The notes under the pieces: model-generated | What the model was told of the DNA's origin: nothing | Seen by the model: only the letters and a program-made list of their open reading frames with translations | The model's database searches: none | In this document: positions 43,883 through 53,168 of the stretch, in pieces | Layout: every line of letters begins with the position of its first letter | How positions within the stretch are numbered: the first letter of the stretch is position 1 | Position numbers and translations under genes: made by a program | Assembly (NCBI RefSeq): GCF_001043055.1 | Contig: NZ_JYLF01000010.1 | Location: forward strand, 1-64,000 | Origin: Pseudomonas weihenstephanensis | Lineage (GTDB): Bacteria; Pseudomonadota; Gammaproteobacteria; Pseudomonadales; Pseudomonadaceae | Length of the DNA: 64,000 nucleotides | Reading direction: 5' to 3'

Positions 43883-45019
43883 ATGAATAGCGGTAACCCC
43901 CCGACCGACTCCAAGGCTTTGCACGCAAACCTTAAGCGCGGTCGCCTGGTGGTTGAGGTCAATGCATCGACCTTTGATCCTCAGGCACTTTTCAGCTTTG
44001 CCGAACGTCGTAATCCCAAGCGCGCCTTTTTGTTTGTGTCACGCGTGCTCGGTCGTCACATCCCGGCCCGTCCTTCGTTGATGGCTGACAGTTTCAACGC
44101 CCTTGCGGCACAAATTCCTGCGGACTTGCCTGGCCCCGTGCTGGTGATCGGCATGGCAGAAACGGCCGTCGGCCTGGGTGGCGGTGTACACCGCGCGCTG
44201 AGCCAGACCCGTGATGACAGTGTTTATCTGGTCAGCACCCGTCACCCCACTGGCAGCGAACTGTTTGCCCGCTTTGAAGAAGAACACAGCCACGCCAGTT
44301 CTCACTTGCTGCACCTGCCGCAAGACCCGAAAACCCGCGAGCTGATGCTGACTGCTCGCTCGCTGGTGCTGGTGGATGACGAAGCCTCGACCGGCAACAC
44401 GTTTATCAATCTCTCCAAAGCCTTGGCCGAGGCCGGGCTGAGTAACATTGAGCGCCTCGTCACTGCCACCCTTACAGACTGGTCGCAAGATGCAGTGCGT
44501 ACAGCGCTGGGTCAACACGTCACCAGCGTGTCGTTGCTCGATGGTCGCTACACGTTCGACGAAGATCCAGCCGCTGAGCTACCTGAAATGCCTGAAGTGG
44601 GCAGCGTTGCCCAAGGCGACTGGCCTCTGGATGCGAATCGCGACTGGGGGCGCATGGGCGTGCGCGAACACCTCGATACACTGGCGCCAGACCTTGAGGT
44701 CACACCCGGTGAACGCATCTTGGTGGTGGGTACCAGCGAGTTTGTATGGCGCCCCTTTTTGTTGGCCGAACGCCTGGAAAAAGCCGGTGCCGATGTGCAT
44801 TTCAGCTCCACCAGTCGCTCGCCGATTGCCTTGGGCCATGCCATCGACCACGCGCTGTCGTTCTCTGACAACTACGGGCTGGGCATTCCCAACTTCCTTT
44901 ATAACGTCGCCCCCGGCCAGTTCGACCGGGTGCTGATTTGCAGTGAAACCCCGGCCGCTGCTGTCGACCCGGCGCTGATCAGCGCATTGAATGCGCAGGT
45001 GATCGTTGATGACAAGTAA
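43883..45019 (+). CDS. Phosphoribosyltransferase with C-terminal TRSP domain
   Basis: 378 aa. The PRTase half has LVIGMAETAVGLGGGV and the PRPP loop LVLVDDEASTGNTF near residues 162-173. The C-terminal third (ERILVVGTSEFVWRPFLLAERL, STSRSPIALGHAIDHAL and VLICSETPA) is the TRSP domain, named for a motif seen here as T-S-R-S-P. In Ter loci this enzyme is thought to act with the second PRTase on a nucleotide-like metabolite. It ends inside the next gene (11-base overlap). Confidence 0.9.
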   Translation: MNSGNPPTDSKALHANLKRGRLVVEVNASTFDPQALFSFAERRNPKRAFLFVSRVLGRHIPARPSLMADSFNALAAQIPADLPGPVLVIGMAETAVGLGGGVHRALSQTRDDSVYLVSTRHPTGSELFARFEEEHSHASSHLLHLPQDPKTRELMLTARSLVLVDDEASTGNTFINLSKALAEAGLSNIERLVTATLTDWSQDAVRTALGQHVTSVSLLDGRYTFDEDPAAELPEMPEVGSVAQGDWPLDANRDWGRMGVREHLDTLAPDLEVTPGERILVVGTSEFVWRPFLLAERLEKAGADVHFSSTSRSPIALGHAIDHALSFSDNYGLGIPNFLYNVAPGQFDRVLICSETPAAAVDPALISALNAQVIVDDK

Positions 45020-45767
45020 TCGTCCGCTGGTGTTTGTTGACCTCGACGACACCCTGTTCCAGACCGCCCGCAAAATGGGCGACGAGCCGCGCTTCACTGC
45101 GACCCTCGACGTTGACGGTCAGCCCAATGGGTTTATGAGCGCGACGCAAAAGAGTTTCGTTGAGTGGCTGTTGGCGACCTCCGACGTAGTACCGGTCACC
45201 GCGCGCAGTATTGAAGCCTACCAGCGGGTGAAAGTGCCGTTTACCCACGGCGCGGTGTGTGCCCACGGTGGCGTGATTCTCGCGGCGGATGGTTCGCTGG
45301 ATGCCGCCTGGCACGCACGCATGTGCGAGCAGTTGGCGCTTGAGCAAACGCGCCTGCGTCAACTGAGTGAGCAAACGTTGGCGATTGGCACTGAGTTGGG
45401 CTTCTCGTTGCGCGGTTGGGTGGTTGAAGAGCAAGGGTTGGCCAATTACGTGGTCACCAAACACAACAACGAAACCGATGAAGCGCTGCTCACCGTATTG
45501 GCCGAGGTCAAGGCGCGGGGGCTGCTGGAGGGCTTGTACGTCCACGGCAACGGTAACAATTTGGCGTTCCTGCCGCTGGCGCTGCAAAAGCGTGAAGCGG
45601 TGCGCGAGTGGATCCGCCGCGACCAAGCGATCAACGGCAAGCGCCCGATGCTTGGCTTTGGCGACAGCGTGTCAGACCTGGGCTTTATGGCTGAGTGCGA
45701 TTGGTGGGGCACGCCCCGGCGCGGGCAACTGGCCAGCCATGTAATGGCGAGCGTTGACCATGAGTGA
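45009..45767 (+). CDS. HAD-family phosphatase (Cof-like)
   Basis: 252 aa from ATG 45009. Motif I is FVDLDDTLFQ (nucleophile Asp in DLDDT), and motif IV GFGDSVSDLGFM lies near the end, with a large cap between (VPVTARSIEAYQRVKVPF). It probably removes a phosphate in the Ter-linked pathway. It overlaps the PRTase-TRSP gene by 11 bases and the next gene by eight. Confidence 0.88.
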   Translation: MTSNRPLVFVDLDDTLFQTARKMGDEPRFTATLDVDGQPNGFMSATQKSFVEWLLATSDVVPVTARSIEAYQRVKVPFTHGAVCAHGGVILAADGSLDAAWHARMCEQLALEQTRLRQLSEQTLAIGTELGFSLRGWVVEEQGLANYVVTKHNNETDEALLTVLAEVKARGLLEGLYVHGNGNNLAFLPLALQKREAVREWIRRDQAINGKRPMLGFGDSVSDLGFMAECDWWGTPRRGQLASHVMASVDHE

Positions 45768-46854
45768 CGCGTTTGAAGGGTTGCTGACAGTGGGCAGCGG
45801 CAGTTATGCCGCTGATGACGTGCACTTCCTGCTGCAAGCGATGCAAATTGAAGTCACCGATGTGCAGGAAAAAGAGCGGCTGATCCAGACTCAACAGCGT
45901 CATTACTCCGAGATGATCAGTCAGGAGCATCCACCGTCTGACACGCATAAAAGCCTTTACCTGCTGGCGCTGGCGCAAAATGGCGCCCGCATGGCTGCCG
46001 ATGTGCAAGCACTGGCTCAGGCGTTGAATGAGCGCTACACCGGGCCTTCCATCGCGCTGGTGTCGTTTGTGCGCGCGGGCCTGCCGCTCGGTGTGCTGTT
46101 ACGCCGGGCGCTGGTAGAGCAGGGGCGCGACGCACGGCATTACGGAATCAGCATCATCCGTGACCGTGGCATCGACAGCGTGGCACTAGAGGCTATTATC
46201 AAAGCCCACGGCGCCGAGAACATCGTGTTTGTAGACGGTTGGACCGGCAAAGGGGCGATCAGCGGTCAAATCCGTGCCAGCCTGGCGGGCGATTCGCGTT
46301 TCCCGGCTGACCCGCGGCTGGTGGTGCTGGCCGATCCATGTGGCCGTGCGTGGTTGTCGGCGTCGGCAGAAGACTGGTTAATACCGTCGGGTATTTTGGG
46401 GGCTACCGTGTCCGGTTTGGTGTCGCGCTCCATTTGGCCGCAAGAGCCTGGGCTGCATGGCTGTGTGGTATATGGGCATTTGGCCGGGCATGACGTGACG
46501 CAAGCGTTTATCCACAGCATCGAAACCGAGCGCGCCAAGCTGGCGCCCCAAGTCTCGGCGCAACCGTGGACGCCAGCGCAAGCACAGGCGTTGCAACACT
46601 CGGCGGTGGCTGCGGTCGAACGTATCTCGGCGCGCTTTGGGGTGAGCAATCCCAACCGCGTTAAACCGGGTATTGCCGAGGCGACGCGCGCGGTAATGCG
46701 CCGCGTTCCTGACCATGTGCTGGTACGCAGCCGTGACGATCAGGATGTGCAATTGCTGATGCACCTCACCCGTCAGGCGAATATTGACGTCGAAGAAGTA
46801 GGTGACGAACTGGGGCCTTACCGTGCCGTGACTGTAATCAGGAGTGTTCGCTGA
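45760..46854 (+). CDS. PELOTA/StiP-type phosphoribosyltransferase
   Basis: 364 aa from ATG 45760. Residues 20-160 carry HKSLYLLALAQNGARMAADV, SIALVSFVRAGLPLGVLLRRAL and HYGISIIRDRGID, with the PRPP-type loop FVDGWTGKGAI near residue 156. The C-terminus (NPNRVKPGIAEATRAVMRRVPDHVLVR) looks like the PELOTA-type nucleic-acid-binding part. Databases name such proteins 'cysteine protease StiP family', but the sequence reads as a PRTase. It is a core gene of Ter metabolite modules. ATG/TGA junctions couple it on both sides. Confidence 0.85.
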   Translation: MSDAFEGLLTVGSGSYAADDVHFLLQAMQIEVTDVQEKERLIQTQQRHYSEMISQEHPPSDTHKSLYLLALAQNGARMAADVQALAQALNERYTGPSIALVSFVRAGLPLGVLLRRALVEQGRDARHYGISIIRDRGIDSVALEAIIKAHGAENIVFVDGWTGKGAISGQIRASLAGDSRFPADPRLVVLADPCGRAWLSASAEDWLIPSGILGATVSGLVSRSIWPQEPGLHGCVVYGHLAGHDVTQAFIHSIETERAKLAPQVSAQPWTPAQAQALQHSAVAAVERISARFGVSNPNRVKPGIAEATRAVMRRVPDHVLVRSRDDQDVQLLMHLTRQANIDVEEVGDELGPYRAVTVIRSVR

Positions 46855-47813
46855 TGATCAAACATTCCGCTTATGCCTTGGGCGCCACCCTTTATATGCC
46901 GGCCACGCGCCCCGATATTCTGGACGTCGTGTTTGGCGAAAAAATTCAAGGGTTGCGCTCGTTGGTGGTGTGCCTTGAAGACGCAGTTGCCGACACCGAC
47001 GTGCAGCAGGCGCTGGCCAACCTGAAGAACCTGTTGCTGGGGATTGAAGCGCGCGGCGGGCGACCGTCCAGCGGGCCGATCCTGTTTGTGCGCCCGCGCG
47101 ATGCCGAAATGGCGGCGGTGCTGAACGACTGGTCATTGATGCGCCATGTCGATGGCTTTGTGGTGCCCAAACTGCGCTTGAGCAATATCGGCCAATGGCA
47201 ACAGGCGGTCACGCGCAGCGAGTTGATGCTGATGCCGACCCTTGAAACCCCGGAGGTGTTTGATCCGGGGGCGATGGTAGAACTGCGCAGTGCCATGCTG
47301 GAACAATTGCCGGGGCGTATTATCGCGCTGCGCATCGGTGGTAACGACCTGATGGGCTGCCTGGGCTTGCGCCGTAACCCGGCGATGACCCTTTACAGCA
47401 CGCCTATGAGTTATGTGATCCCGATGCTGTGCGGGGTGATGGGCTCTGCGGGGTTTGCGTTGACTGCGCCGGTTTTTGAACAGCTCAATACGCCTTACTT
47501 GCTGGAGCAGGAACTGGCGTTGGACATGGCGCACGGGCTTGTGGGTAAAACGGCCATCCACCCGTCGCAAATTGCAGTTATCCACAGGGCGCTGCAAGTC
47601 ACCCTTGAAGATTTGAACAGCGCACGCCAAATACTCAGTGAGTCGGCGCCTGCGGTGTTCAAGTTCAATGACGCCATGTGCGAGCCGGCGACGCATTATA
47701 AATGGGCGCAAACGGTGATTGAACGCGCGCATTGGCAAGGGGTTCGTACCGAGTGTGGTAACCCGTCCGACACTTTTGGAGGCAGCCTGAGATTGGCTGA
47801 ATTGGTAGGTTGA
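46854..47813 (+). CDS. CitE-like (HpcH/HpaI) aldolase/lyase of the Ter module
   Basis: 319 aa, start overlapping the previous stop by one base (TGATG). TIM-barrel aldolase features: LRSLVVCLEDAVAD, ILFVRPRD, DGFVVPKL, LMPTLETPEVF and GLVGKTAIHPSQI. They match CitE-like lyases with the metal-binding Glu and Asp. It may make or break a C-C bond in the unknown metabolite. It is followed by a coupled HAD gene. Confidence 0.87.
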   Translation: MIKHSAYALGATLYMPATRPDILDVVFGEKIQGLRSLVVCLEDAVADTDVQQALANLKNLLLGIEARGGRPSSGPILFVRPRDAEMAAVLNDWSLMRHVDGFVVPKLRLSNIGQWQQAVTRSELMLMPTLETPEVFDPGAMVELRSAMLEQLPGRIIALRIGGNDLMGCLGLRRNPAMTLYSTPMSYVIPMLCGVMGSAGFALTAPVFEQLNTPYLLEQELALDMAHGLVGKTAIHPSQIAVIHRALQVTLEDLNSARQILSESAPAVFKFNDAMCEPATHYKWAQTVIERAHWQGVRTECGNPSDTFGGSLRLAELVG

Positions 47814-48484
47814 ACGAAGTTTTAAAGAAACCGGCTACAAATAAACAGGTGCTGTCGGCGTTCGATTTCGATGGCACGCTGACATATCACGACAGTTTTG
47901 TGCCGTTCTTGCGCTTTGCGTTCGGCAACCGGCTGTTCGCCATGCGCCTGTTGCGCATGATTCCAGCCACTCTTGGCTACCTGTTGGGTCAGATATCTCG
48001 CAACGATTTGAAAGAGAAGCTCATCACGGTTTATCTGACCGGCGCCAAAGTCACCTGGGTAGAGGAACGCGCCGAAGCATTTTGTGACGTTTCGTGGCAG
48101 CGGTTAATGCGGCCTTTGGGCTTAACATCTGTCGCCCGCGAGCGAGAGGCGCAAGCGTTGGTGACCATTTGCTCGGCCTCGCCTGAGTTAGTGCTCAAGC
48201 CTTTCGCCAAAAAACTGGGCATCGGCTTGATCGGCACTCAGCTGGAATCGGTTGATGGCGTGTTGACGGGTGAGATCAGCGGCACCAATTGCCGTTGCGA
48301 ACAAAAAGTAATCCGGCTAGAGGCGCAATACGGGCCTTTGGACCAATACACATTGCGCGCCTGGGGTGACACCCGGGGCGATGAACAGATGCTCGGAGCC
48401 GCTCAAGAGCCACACTGGCGTGAATTTCACGCGCTGTGGCGCCGTAAGCGGCCACTTGACGTGTGCTTGCGTGAAGAACTGTAA
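47810..48484 (+). CDS. HAD-IB phosphatase (TTG start)
   Basis: 224 aa. The only good start is TTG 47810, overlapping the previous TGA as TTGA; no ATG precedes motif I. SAFDFDGTLTYHDSF is motif I (residues 18-32), VTICSASPELVLKPFAKKLG is motif II and WGDTRGDEQML is motif III, as in HAD-IB (SerB-like) phosphatases. It closes the biosynthetic part of the locus; the first ter gene starts 77 bases later. Confidence 0.87.
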   Translation: MNEVLKKPATNKQVLSAFDFDGTLTYHDSFVPFLRFAFGNRLFAMRLLRMIPATLGYLLGQISRNDLKEKLITVYLTGAKVTWVEERAEAFCDVSWQRLMRPLGLTSVAREREAQALVTICSASPELVLKPFAKKLGIGLIGTQLESVDGVLTGEISGTNCRCEQKVIRLEAQYGPLDQYTLRAWGDTRGDEQMLGAAQEPHWREFHALWRRKRPLDVCLREEL

Positions 48485-48560
48485 GCACGACTCGTCATAT
48501 ACAGGCAATAAACTAGGTTAAACAGCACGTTGTGCACCGTAGCAGACAAGGAGACGCTTC

Positions 48561-49151
48561 ATGGCCATTTCGCTGTCCAAGAACCAAACCATTTCCCTCG
48601 AAAAAGAAGCAGGAACCGGTCTCAAGAAAATCCGCATGGGCCTGGGCTGGGACCCGGTCAAGCCGAGCGGTTTTTTTGCCAAGTTGCTCAACAGTGACAC
48701 GGCCATCGACCTCGATGCCTCCTGCATTGTGCTCGACAGCAGCAAACAGCTGTTGGATCTGGTGTGGTTTCGCGAGCTCAAATCCAAAGATGGCTCTATC
48801 GTTCACTCCGGCGACAACCGCACCGGCGAAGGTGATGGGGATGACGAGTCGATTCAGGTCAATCTTGAGCAATTGCCGTCGGGTGTTAAGCACCTGGTCT
48901 TTACGGTCAACTCGTTCACCGGGCAAAACTTTGAGTCGGTAGAAAACGCCTACTGCCGTATCGTCGATGAAGTGACAGGCAAAGAGCTGGCGCGTTTCAA
49001 CCTGTCGGATAAAGGCCGGCATACGGGTGTGGTTATGGCCTACCTGAGCCGCACAGCGGCGGGCTGGGATTTGACCGCAATCGGGACTGTGGCCAATGGC
49101 CGTACTGCTCAGGACCTGGCTAACGAGGCTGCTCAGGCGGTGCGCGCATGA
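48561..49151 (+). CDS. terZ: TerZ-like TerD-domain protein
   Basis: 196 aa behind AAGGAG. A full TerD domain: LSKNQTISLEKEAGTGLKK, GLGWDPVK, DLDASCIVLDSS and the metal-binding loop GDNRTGEGDGDDESI. Such domains bind calcium, as shown for a TerD homologue. It occupies the first ter position as in terZABCDE loci, and its stop overlaps the terA start (ATGA). Confidence 0.88.
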   Translation: MAISLSKNQTISLEKEAGTGLKKIRMGLGWDPVKPSGFFAKLLNSDTAIDLDASCIVLDSSKQLLDLVWFRELKSKDGSIVHSGDNRTGEGDGDDESIQVNLEQLPSGVKHLVFTVNSFTGQNFESVENAYCRIVDEVTGKELARFNLSDKGRHTGVVMAYLSRTAAGWDLTAIGTVANGRTAQDLANEAAQAVRA

Positions 49152-50359
49152 CCACATTGACTCCGGGCGCCAATACGTCCGTTTCATCGGGTAGCCAAAC
49201 CGTCACCATCAGCTATGCCCCGGTTGCAGGCGCTGACCTTGACGTGTCGGCATTCCTGCTCGCGGAGTCGGGCAAGGTGCGTGGCGACAACCACATGTGC
49301 TTCTTCGGTCAGCAAAGCGTGAACAATGGCGCGGTCAAACTCGTGGAATCCGCCGCAGGGCGTACGGTGTTCAGCCTCAACCTTGAGGCCATTGATCCGG
49401 CCATTGAAAAAGTCGCGTTGACTGCCACGATCTACGAGAACAAAGCCAAATTTGCAGCGTTCCCGCAGTTGAATGTATCCGTGAGCGGCGGCATCGAAGC
49501 GCCGATTCCGACACAGGGCATGCAAGAAACGGCATTGATTCTCGGCGAATTCTACCGTCGCCAGGGCGCCTGGAAATTCCGTTGTGTAGCCCAGGGCTTT
49601 GCCGGTGGCCTGGCGCCTTTGGCTGAGCACTTTGGGGTTGATATCGCCGCGCCTGCGCCCGTTTCTGCGCCAACGCCAACGCCAACGCCAACGCCAACGC
49701 CTGCTCCAGCAGCACCTGCGCCGGCGCCGGCGTCCAAAATCAACTTGTCGAAGATCACCCTCGACAAACAGCGTCCCTCCATCAGTCTGGAGAAGAAGGA
49801 CGGCGATTTTGGCGAGATCAAAATCAACCTTAACTGGAACCGTACCTCGCAAAGCAGTGGCGCAGGTGGTTTCTTTGCTTCGCTGCGCGGCAAGTCGGGC
49901 GGCATCGATCTGGATGTGGGTTGCCTTTACGAAATGGCCAATGGCCAAAAAGGTGCAGTACAGGCCCTGGGCAATGCGTTCGGTGACTTCCGTGACGAGC
50001 CATTTATCCAACTGATGGGCGACGACCGTACAGGCTCGGTGAGTGATGGCGAGTGGTTGCGCATCAACGGCAAGGAATGGCGTCAGATCCGTCGCGTGCT
50101 GGTGTATGCCTTCATTTACGAAGGCGCCCCGAACTGGCAAGCGACTGACGGCGTGATCACGTTGTACATACCGGGCGAAGCGCCGATTGAAGTGCGCTTG
50201 AGCGAGGAGGGCGGCAGCAAAGGCATGTGCGCCATCGCCCTGCTCGAAAACGTCGGTGGCAGTGTGCGGGTTAACCGCAAGGTCGAGTTCTTCAAAGGGC
50301 ATTCGGACATGGACAAAGCCTTTGGCTGGGGCATGCGCTGGTCTGCCGGGTCCAAATGA
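49148..50359 (+). CDS. terA: TerA-like protein (TerD-like N-domain, Pro-rich linker, TerA domain)
   Basis: 403 aa. Residues 1-165 are TerD-like but lack the acidic metal loop. A linker of Thr-Pro and Ala-Pro repeats spans about 172-203. Residues 210-403 are the TerA-type domain (DFGEIKINLNWNR, GGIDLDVGCLYEM, GDDRTGSVSDGEWL, AIALLENVG and FKGHSDMDKAFGWGMRW). It likely forms multimers with other Ter proteins near the membrane. A hairpin at 50375 lies before terB. Confidence 0.9.
   Translation: MTTLTPGANTSVSSGSQTVTISYAPVAGADLDVSAFLLAESGKVRGDNHMCFFGQQSVNNGAVKLVESAAGRTVFSLNLEAIDPAIEKVALTATIYENKAKFAAFPQLNVSVSGGIEAPIPTQGMQETALILGEFYRRQGAWKFRCVAQGFAGGLAPLAEHFGVDIAAPAPVSAPTPTPTPTPTPAPAAPAPAPASKINLSKITLDKQRPSISLEKKDGDFGEIKINLNWNRTSQSSGAGGFFASLRGKSGGIDLDVGCLYEMANGQKGAVQALGNAFGDFRDEPFIQLMGDDRTGSVSDGEWLRINGKEWRQIRRVLVYAFIYEGAPNWQATDGVITLYIPGEAPIEVRLSEEGGSKGMCAIALLENVGGSVRVNRKVEFFKGHSDMDKAFGWGMRWSAGSK
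49672..49701 (+). repeat. Five AACGCC hexamer repeats in terA
   Basis: Five exact copies in a row encode the Thr-Pro repeats of the TerA linker. Copy-number change would lengthen or shorten the linker without shifting frame. Confidence 0.85.
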
Positions 50360-50374
50360 GCGCTCTGTGAATGG

Positions 50375-50394
50375 CCGCCTGCTGATGCAGGCGG
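50375..50394. promoter_or_regulatory. Hairpin between terA and terB
   Basis: CCGCCTGC, TGAT, GCAGGCGG: a perfect 8-bp stem with a tetraloop and no T-run. It could stabilise transcripts or adjust terB levels within the operon. Confidence 0.5.
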
Positions 50395-50425
50395 TGCTCC
50401 CTCAATCTCTGACAAGGTGACTCCA

Positions 50426-50875
50426 ATGCTCGAATGGCTGAAAACCAACGCAACTGCCGCCCGTGACAAGCTCTCGGCGGAAGTCAGCAAGTTCAAGAAC
50501 CGCGAATTCATGGAAGCGGTCGTTTCCGGGTGCGCTCTGGTGGCCGCCGCTGATGGCACCATCAGCAGCGATGAAAAGCAAAAGATGGTCGGTTTTATCC
50601 AGAACTCCAATGAACTGAAAGCGTTCGATGTTAAAGACGTGATCAAGTCATTCAACGCCGTGTGCGAAAAGTTTGAGTTTGACCAACAGATCGGACGTGC
50701 CGAGGCGCTGAAGTCGATTGGTCAATTGCGTAAAAAAGAAGATGCCGCCCGTCTGCTGGTGCGCGTGTGCTGCGCCATCGGCAGTGCAGACGGCAACTTC
50801 GATGAAAGTGAGCGGGCTGCTTGCCGCACCATCTGCAATGAGCTGGGGCTGAACCCTGGCGATTTTGATCTCTGA
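50426..50875 (+). CDS. terB: Tellurium resistance protein TerB
   Basis: 149 aa from ATG 50426; an in-frame GTG at 50417 was rejected because it overlaps the AAGG element. The all-helical TerB fold is plain: EAVVSGCALVAAADGTISSDEK, KMVGFIQNS and LLVRVCCAIGSADGNFDESE, with two acidic DG-x-(I/F) loops that bind metal. Length equals known TerB (about 150 aa). TerB is cytosolic and joins a complex with TerC at the membrane. Confidence 0.95.
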   Translation: MLEWLKTNATAARDKLSAEVSKFKNREFMEAVVSGCALVAAADGTISSDEKQKMVGFIQNSNELKAFDVKDVIKSFNAVCEKFEFDQQIGRAEALKSIGQLRKKEDAARLLVRVCCAIGSADGNFDESERAACRTICNELGLNPGDFDL

Positions 50876-50882
50876 GGACATC

Positions 50883-51929
50883 ATGGAAAACACGGCAATT
50901 GGCTTTCCGCCAACTACCATCGCTGTATTTGTGGCACTGGCGGTCATTGCTCTGGCAATCGATCTGTTCACCCACAAAAGCGATAAACCGGTCTCGCTGA
51001 CCAACGCTGCCGTTTGGTCAGTGTTTTGGGTACTGATCTCCCTCGCCTTTGCGGGCTACTTGTATTACGCCCACGGCCCAAGCGTGGCCAGCCTGTTTGT
51101 GACCGGTTACGCGCTGGAAAAAGTCCTCAGCGTCGACAACCTGTTCGTGTTCATGGCGATCTTTGCCTGGTTCAAAATCCCTGACGCCTTGCGTCACCGT
51201 GTTTTGTACTGGGGCATCATCGGCGCCATCGTGTTCCGTCTGATCTTTGTAGCGATCGGTACGGGTCTGCTGGCGTTTGGCCCATGGGTCGAAGTGCTGT
51301 TCGCGGTCGTGGTTGCCTGGACGGCGATCATGATGCTGCGCAGCAAGGAAGAGGACGAAGAAGAGGACTACTCTCAGCACATTGCCTACCGTTTTGCGAA
51401 AAAGCTGTTCCCGGTATGGCCGAAGCTGCACGGGCATAATTTCTTTGTTTCGCGCACAGAGCTTGAAAAAGAGATCACGAAGCCGCAGAACAAGGGAATG
51501 ACCCTGGTCGGTAAAGGCGCTTTGTTCGCGACACCGCTGTTTTTGTGTGTGGTGGTGGTTGAGGTGTCGGACATTCTGTTCGCATTCGACTCCGTCCCGG
51601 CAGTGATTGCCGTGAGCCGTGAGCCATTGATCGTGTACTCGGCGATGATGTTCGCGATTCTGGGCCTGCGTACCATGTACTTCGTGCTTGAGGCCCTGAA
51701 ACGCTACCTGGTTCACTTGGAAAAATCGGTTATTGCACTGTTGTTCTTTATCGCCGGCAAGCTGGCCCTGAACGCAACCGATCACCTGTTTGGCCACGGC
51801 ATCAGCATTGATCCGAACACCAGCTTGATCGTTGTGTTGGTGGTATTGGCCATAGGTATCGTGGCCAGCATCATCTTTCCCGGTAAAGATGAAGAGCAAT
51901 CTGACGTCAAAAACGACACGAACGCTTGA
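50883..51929 (+). CDS. terC: TerC membrane protein
   Basis: 348 aa from ATG 50883 (MENTAIGFPPTTIAVF), behind GAGGA. About nine hydrophobic helices with the family residues EKVLSVDNLFVFMAIFAWF, WGIIGAIVFRLIFVAIG and VSDILFAFDSVPAVIA; the acidic residues in these helices are thought to bind a metal ion. An acidic cytosolic loop (KEEDEEEDYS) separates the halves. TerC anchors the Ter complex and may export Mn or a related ion. It lies seven bases after terB. Confidence 0.95.
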   Translation: MENTAIGFPPTTIAVFVALAVIALAIDLFTHKSDKPVSLTNAAVWSVFWVLISLAFAGYLYYAHGPSVASLFVTGYALEKVLSVDNLFVFMAIFAWFKIPDALRHRVLYWGIIGAIVFRLIFVAIGTGLLAFGPWVEVLFAVVVAWTAIMMLRSKEEDEEEDYSQHIAYRFAKKLFPVWPKLHGHNFFVSRTELEKEITKPQNKGMTLVGKGALFATPLFLCVVVVEVSDILFAFDSVPAVIAVSREPLIVYSAMMFAILGLRTMYFVLEALKRYLVHLEKSVIALLFFIAGKLALNATDHLFGHGISIDPNTSLIVVLVVLAIGIVASIIFPGKDEEQSDVKNDTNA

Positions 51930-51956
51930 TCGCATATTTATTAAGGAGAATTACTC

Positions 51957-52532
51957 ATGGCACTTTCCCTCTCCAAAGGCGGCAACCTGTCTTTGTCCAA
52001 AGAAGCCCCCGGGATGACCAAAGTCCTCGTGGGTCTGGGCTGGGATGCTCGCTCCACCGATGGTCAGGATTTCGACCTGGATGCGAGTGCTTTCCTGCTC
52101 AAGGCTGACGGTAAAGTTCGCGCTGACTCCGATTTCATTTTTTACAACCAGCTCAAAAGCGTTGATGGCTCGGTAGAGCACACCGGCGACAACCGTACCG
52201 GTGAAGGTGACGGCGACGACGAGGCAATCAAGGTCGACCTGTCCAAGGTCCCTGCTGATATTGATCGCATCGCGTTCACGGTCACCATTCACGAAGCTGA
52301 CGCGCGTAAGCAAAACTTCGGTCAGGTGCGCAATGCGTTTATCCGCATTGTGAATCAGGACAACAACAGTGAAGTCGCCCGTTATGACTTGGCTGAAGAC
52401 GCCAGCACCGAAACGGCCATGATCTTTGCCGAACTGTACCGCAACGGCGCCGAGTGGAAGTTCCGCGCGGTCGGCCAGGGCTTTGCAGGCGGTCTCAAGC
52501 CGCTGGCTGAAAGCTACGGCCTGAAATTTTAA
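51957..52532 (+). CDS. terD: TerD stress protein
   Basis: 191 aa behind AAGGAG. A textbook TerD: LSKGGNLSLSKEAPGM, VGLGWDARSTDGQDFDLDAS and GDNRTGEGDGDDEAI, all calcium-site features. It ends with FAELYRNGAEWKFRAVGQGF. It is a paralogue of terE (same length and blocks). It lies 27 bases after terC. Confidence 0.96.
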   Translation: MALSLSKGGNLSLSKEAPGMTKVLVGLGWDARSTDGQDFDLDASAFLLKADGKVRADSDFIFYNQLKSVDGSVEHTGDNRTGEGDGDDEAIKVDLSKVPADIDRIAFTVTIHEADARKQNFGQVRNAFIRIVNQDNNSEVARYDLAEDASTETAMIFAELYRNGAEWKFRAVGQGFAGGLKPLAESYGLKF

Positions 52533-52571
52533 TCGTCACCCCATCAACTTTTTATATAAGGGTTCACGAAC

Positions 52572-53150
52572 ATGGCAGTAAGTCTGAGTAAAGGCGGCAA
52601 CGTTTCCCTGACCAAAGAAGCGCCGGGCCTGACCGACGTAGTTGTAGGTCTGGGTTGGGATCCACGCGTGACCGATGGCCAGGAATTCGACCTGGACGCC
52701 TCGGTGTTCATCGTGGGCGAGAACGGCAAAGTGCTGAACGACGGCAGCTTTGTGTTCTACAACAACAAAACTTCGCCAGACGGCAACGTGGTGCACCAGG
52801 GCGACAACCGCTCCGGCGCAGGCGAAGGCGATGATGAGCAGGTCAACGTCAACCTGGCGGGCTTTGCTCCAGAAACCAAGAAACTGGTTTTTGCAGTGAC
52901 CATTCACGACGCTGATGCACGCAAGCAGAGCTTTGGCCAGGTTTCCAATGCCTTCATTCGTGTTCTGAACAAAGCGGATGGCAAGGAAATCGCGCGCTAC
53001 GACCTGAGCGAAGACGCCTCGACTGAAACCGCGATGATTTTTGGTGAGCTGTACAACCACAATGGCGAGTGGAAGTTCAAGGCAATCGGTTCGGGTTTTG
53101 CGGGTGGCCTGGCGCCATTGGCTGCGAGCTACGGCGTTAATCTGGGCTAA
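52572..53150 (+). CDS. terE: TerE stress protein
   Basis: 192 aa. Same blocks as terD: LSKGGNVSLTKEAPGL, VGLGWDPRVTDGQEFDLDAS and GDNRSGAGEGDDEQV. The upstream Shine-Dalgarno is weak (AAGGG at 52557-52561). It closes the ter operon; a strong terminator starts 19 bases after its stop. Confidence 0.95.
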   Translation: MAVSLSKGGNVSLTKEAPGLTDVVVGLGWDPRVTDGQEFDLDASVFIVGENGKVLNDGSFVFYNNKTSPDGNVVHQGDNRSGAGEGDDEQVNVNLAGFAPETKKLVFAVTIHDADARKQSFGQVSNAFIRVLNKADGKEIARYDLSEDASTETAMIFGELYNHNGEWKFKAIGSGFAGGLAPLAASYGVNLG

Positions 53151-53168
53151 TCCCCAGCGTTAATCAAA

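Noticed and set aside
49184..50302. 372-codon open frame on the minus strand
   Set aside because: Antisense to terA; its Arg/Trp-rich middle is only the reverse of the Pro-repeat linker.
51018..51935. 305-codon open frame on the minus strand
   Set aside because: Antisense to terC, with no recognisable domain.
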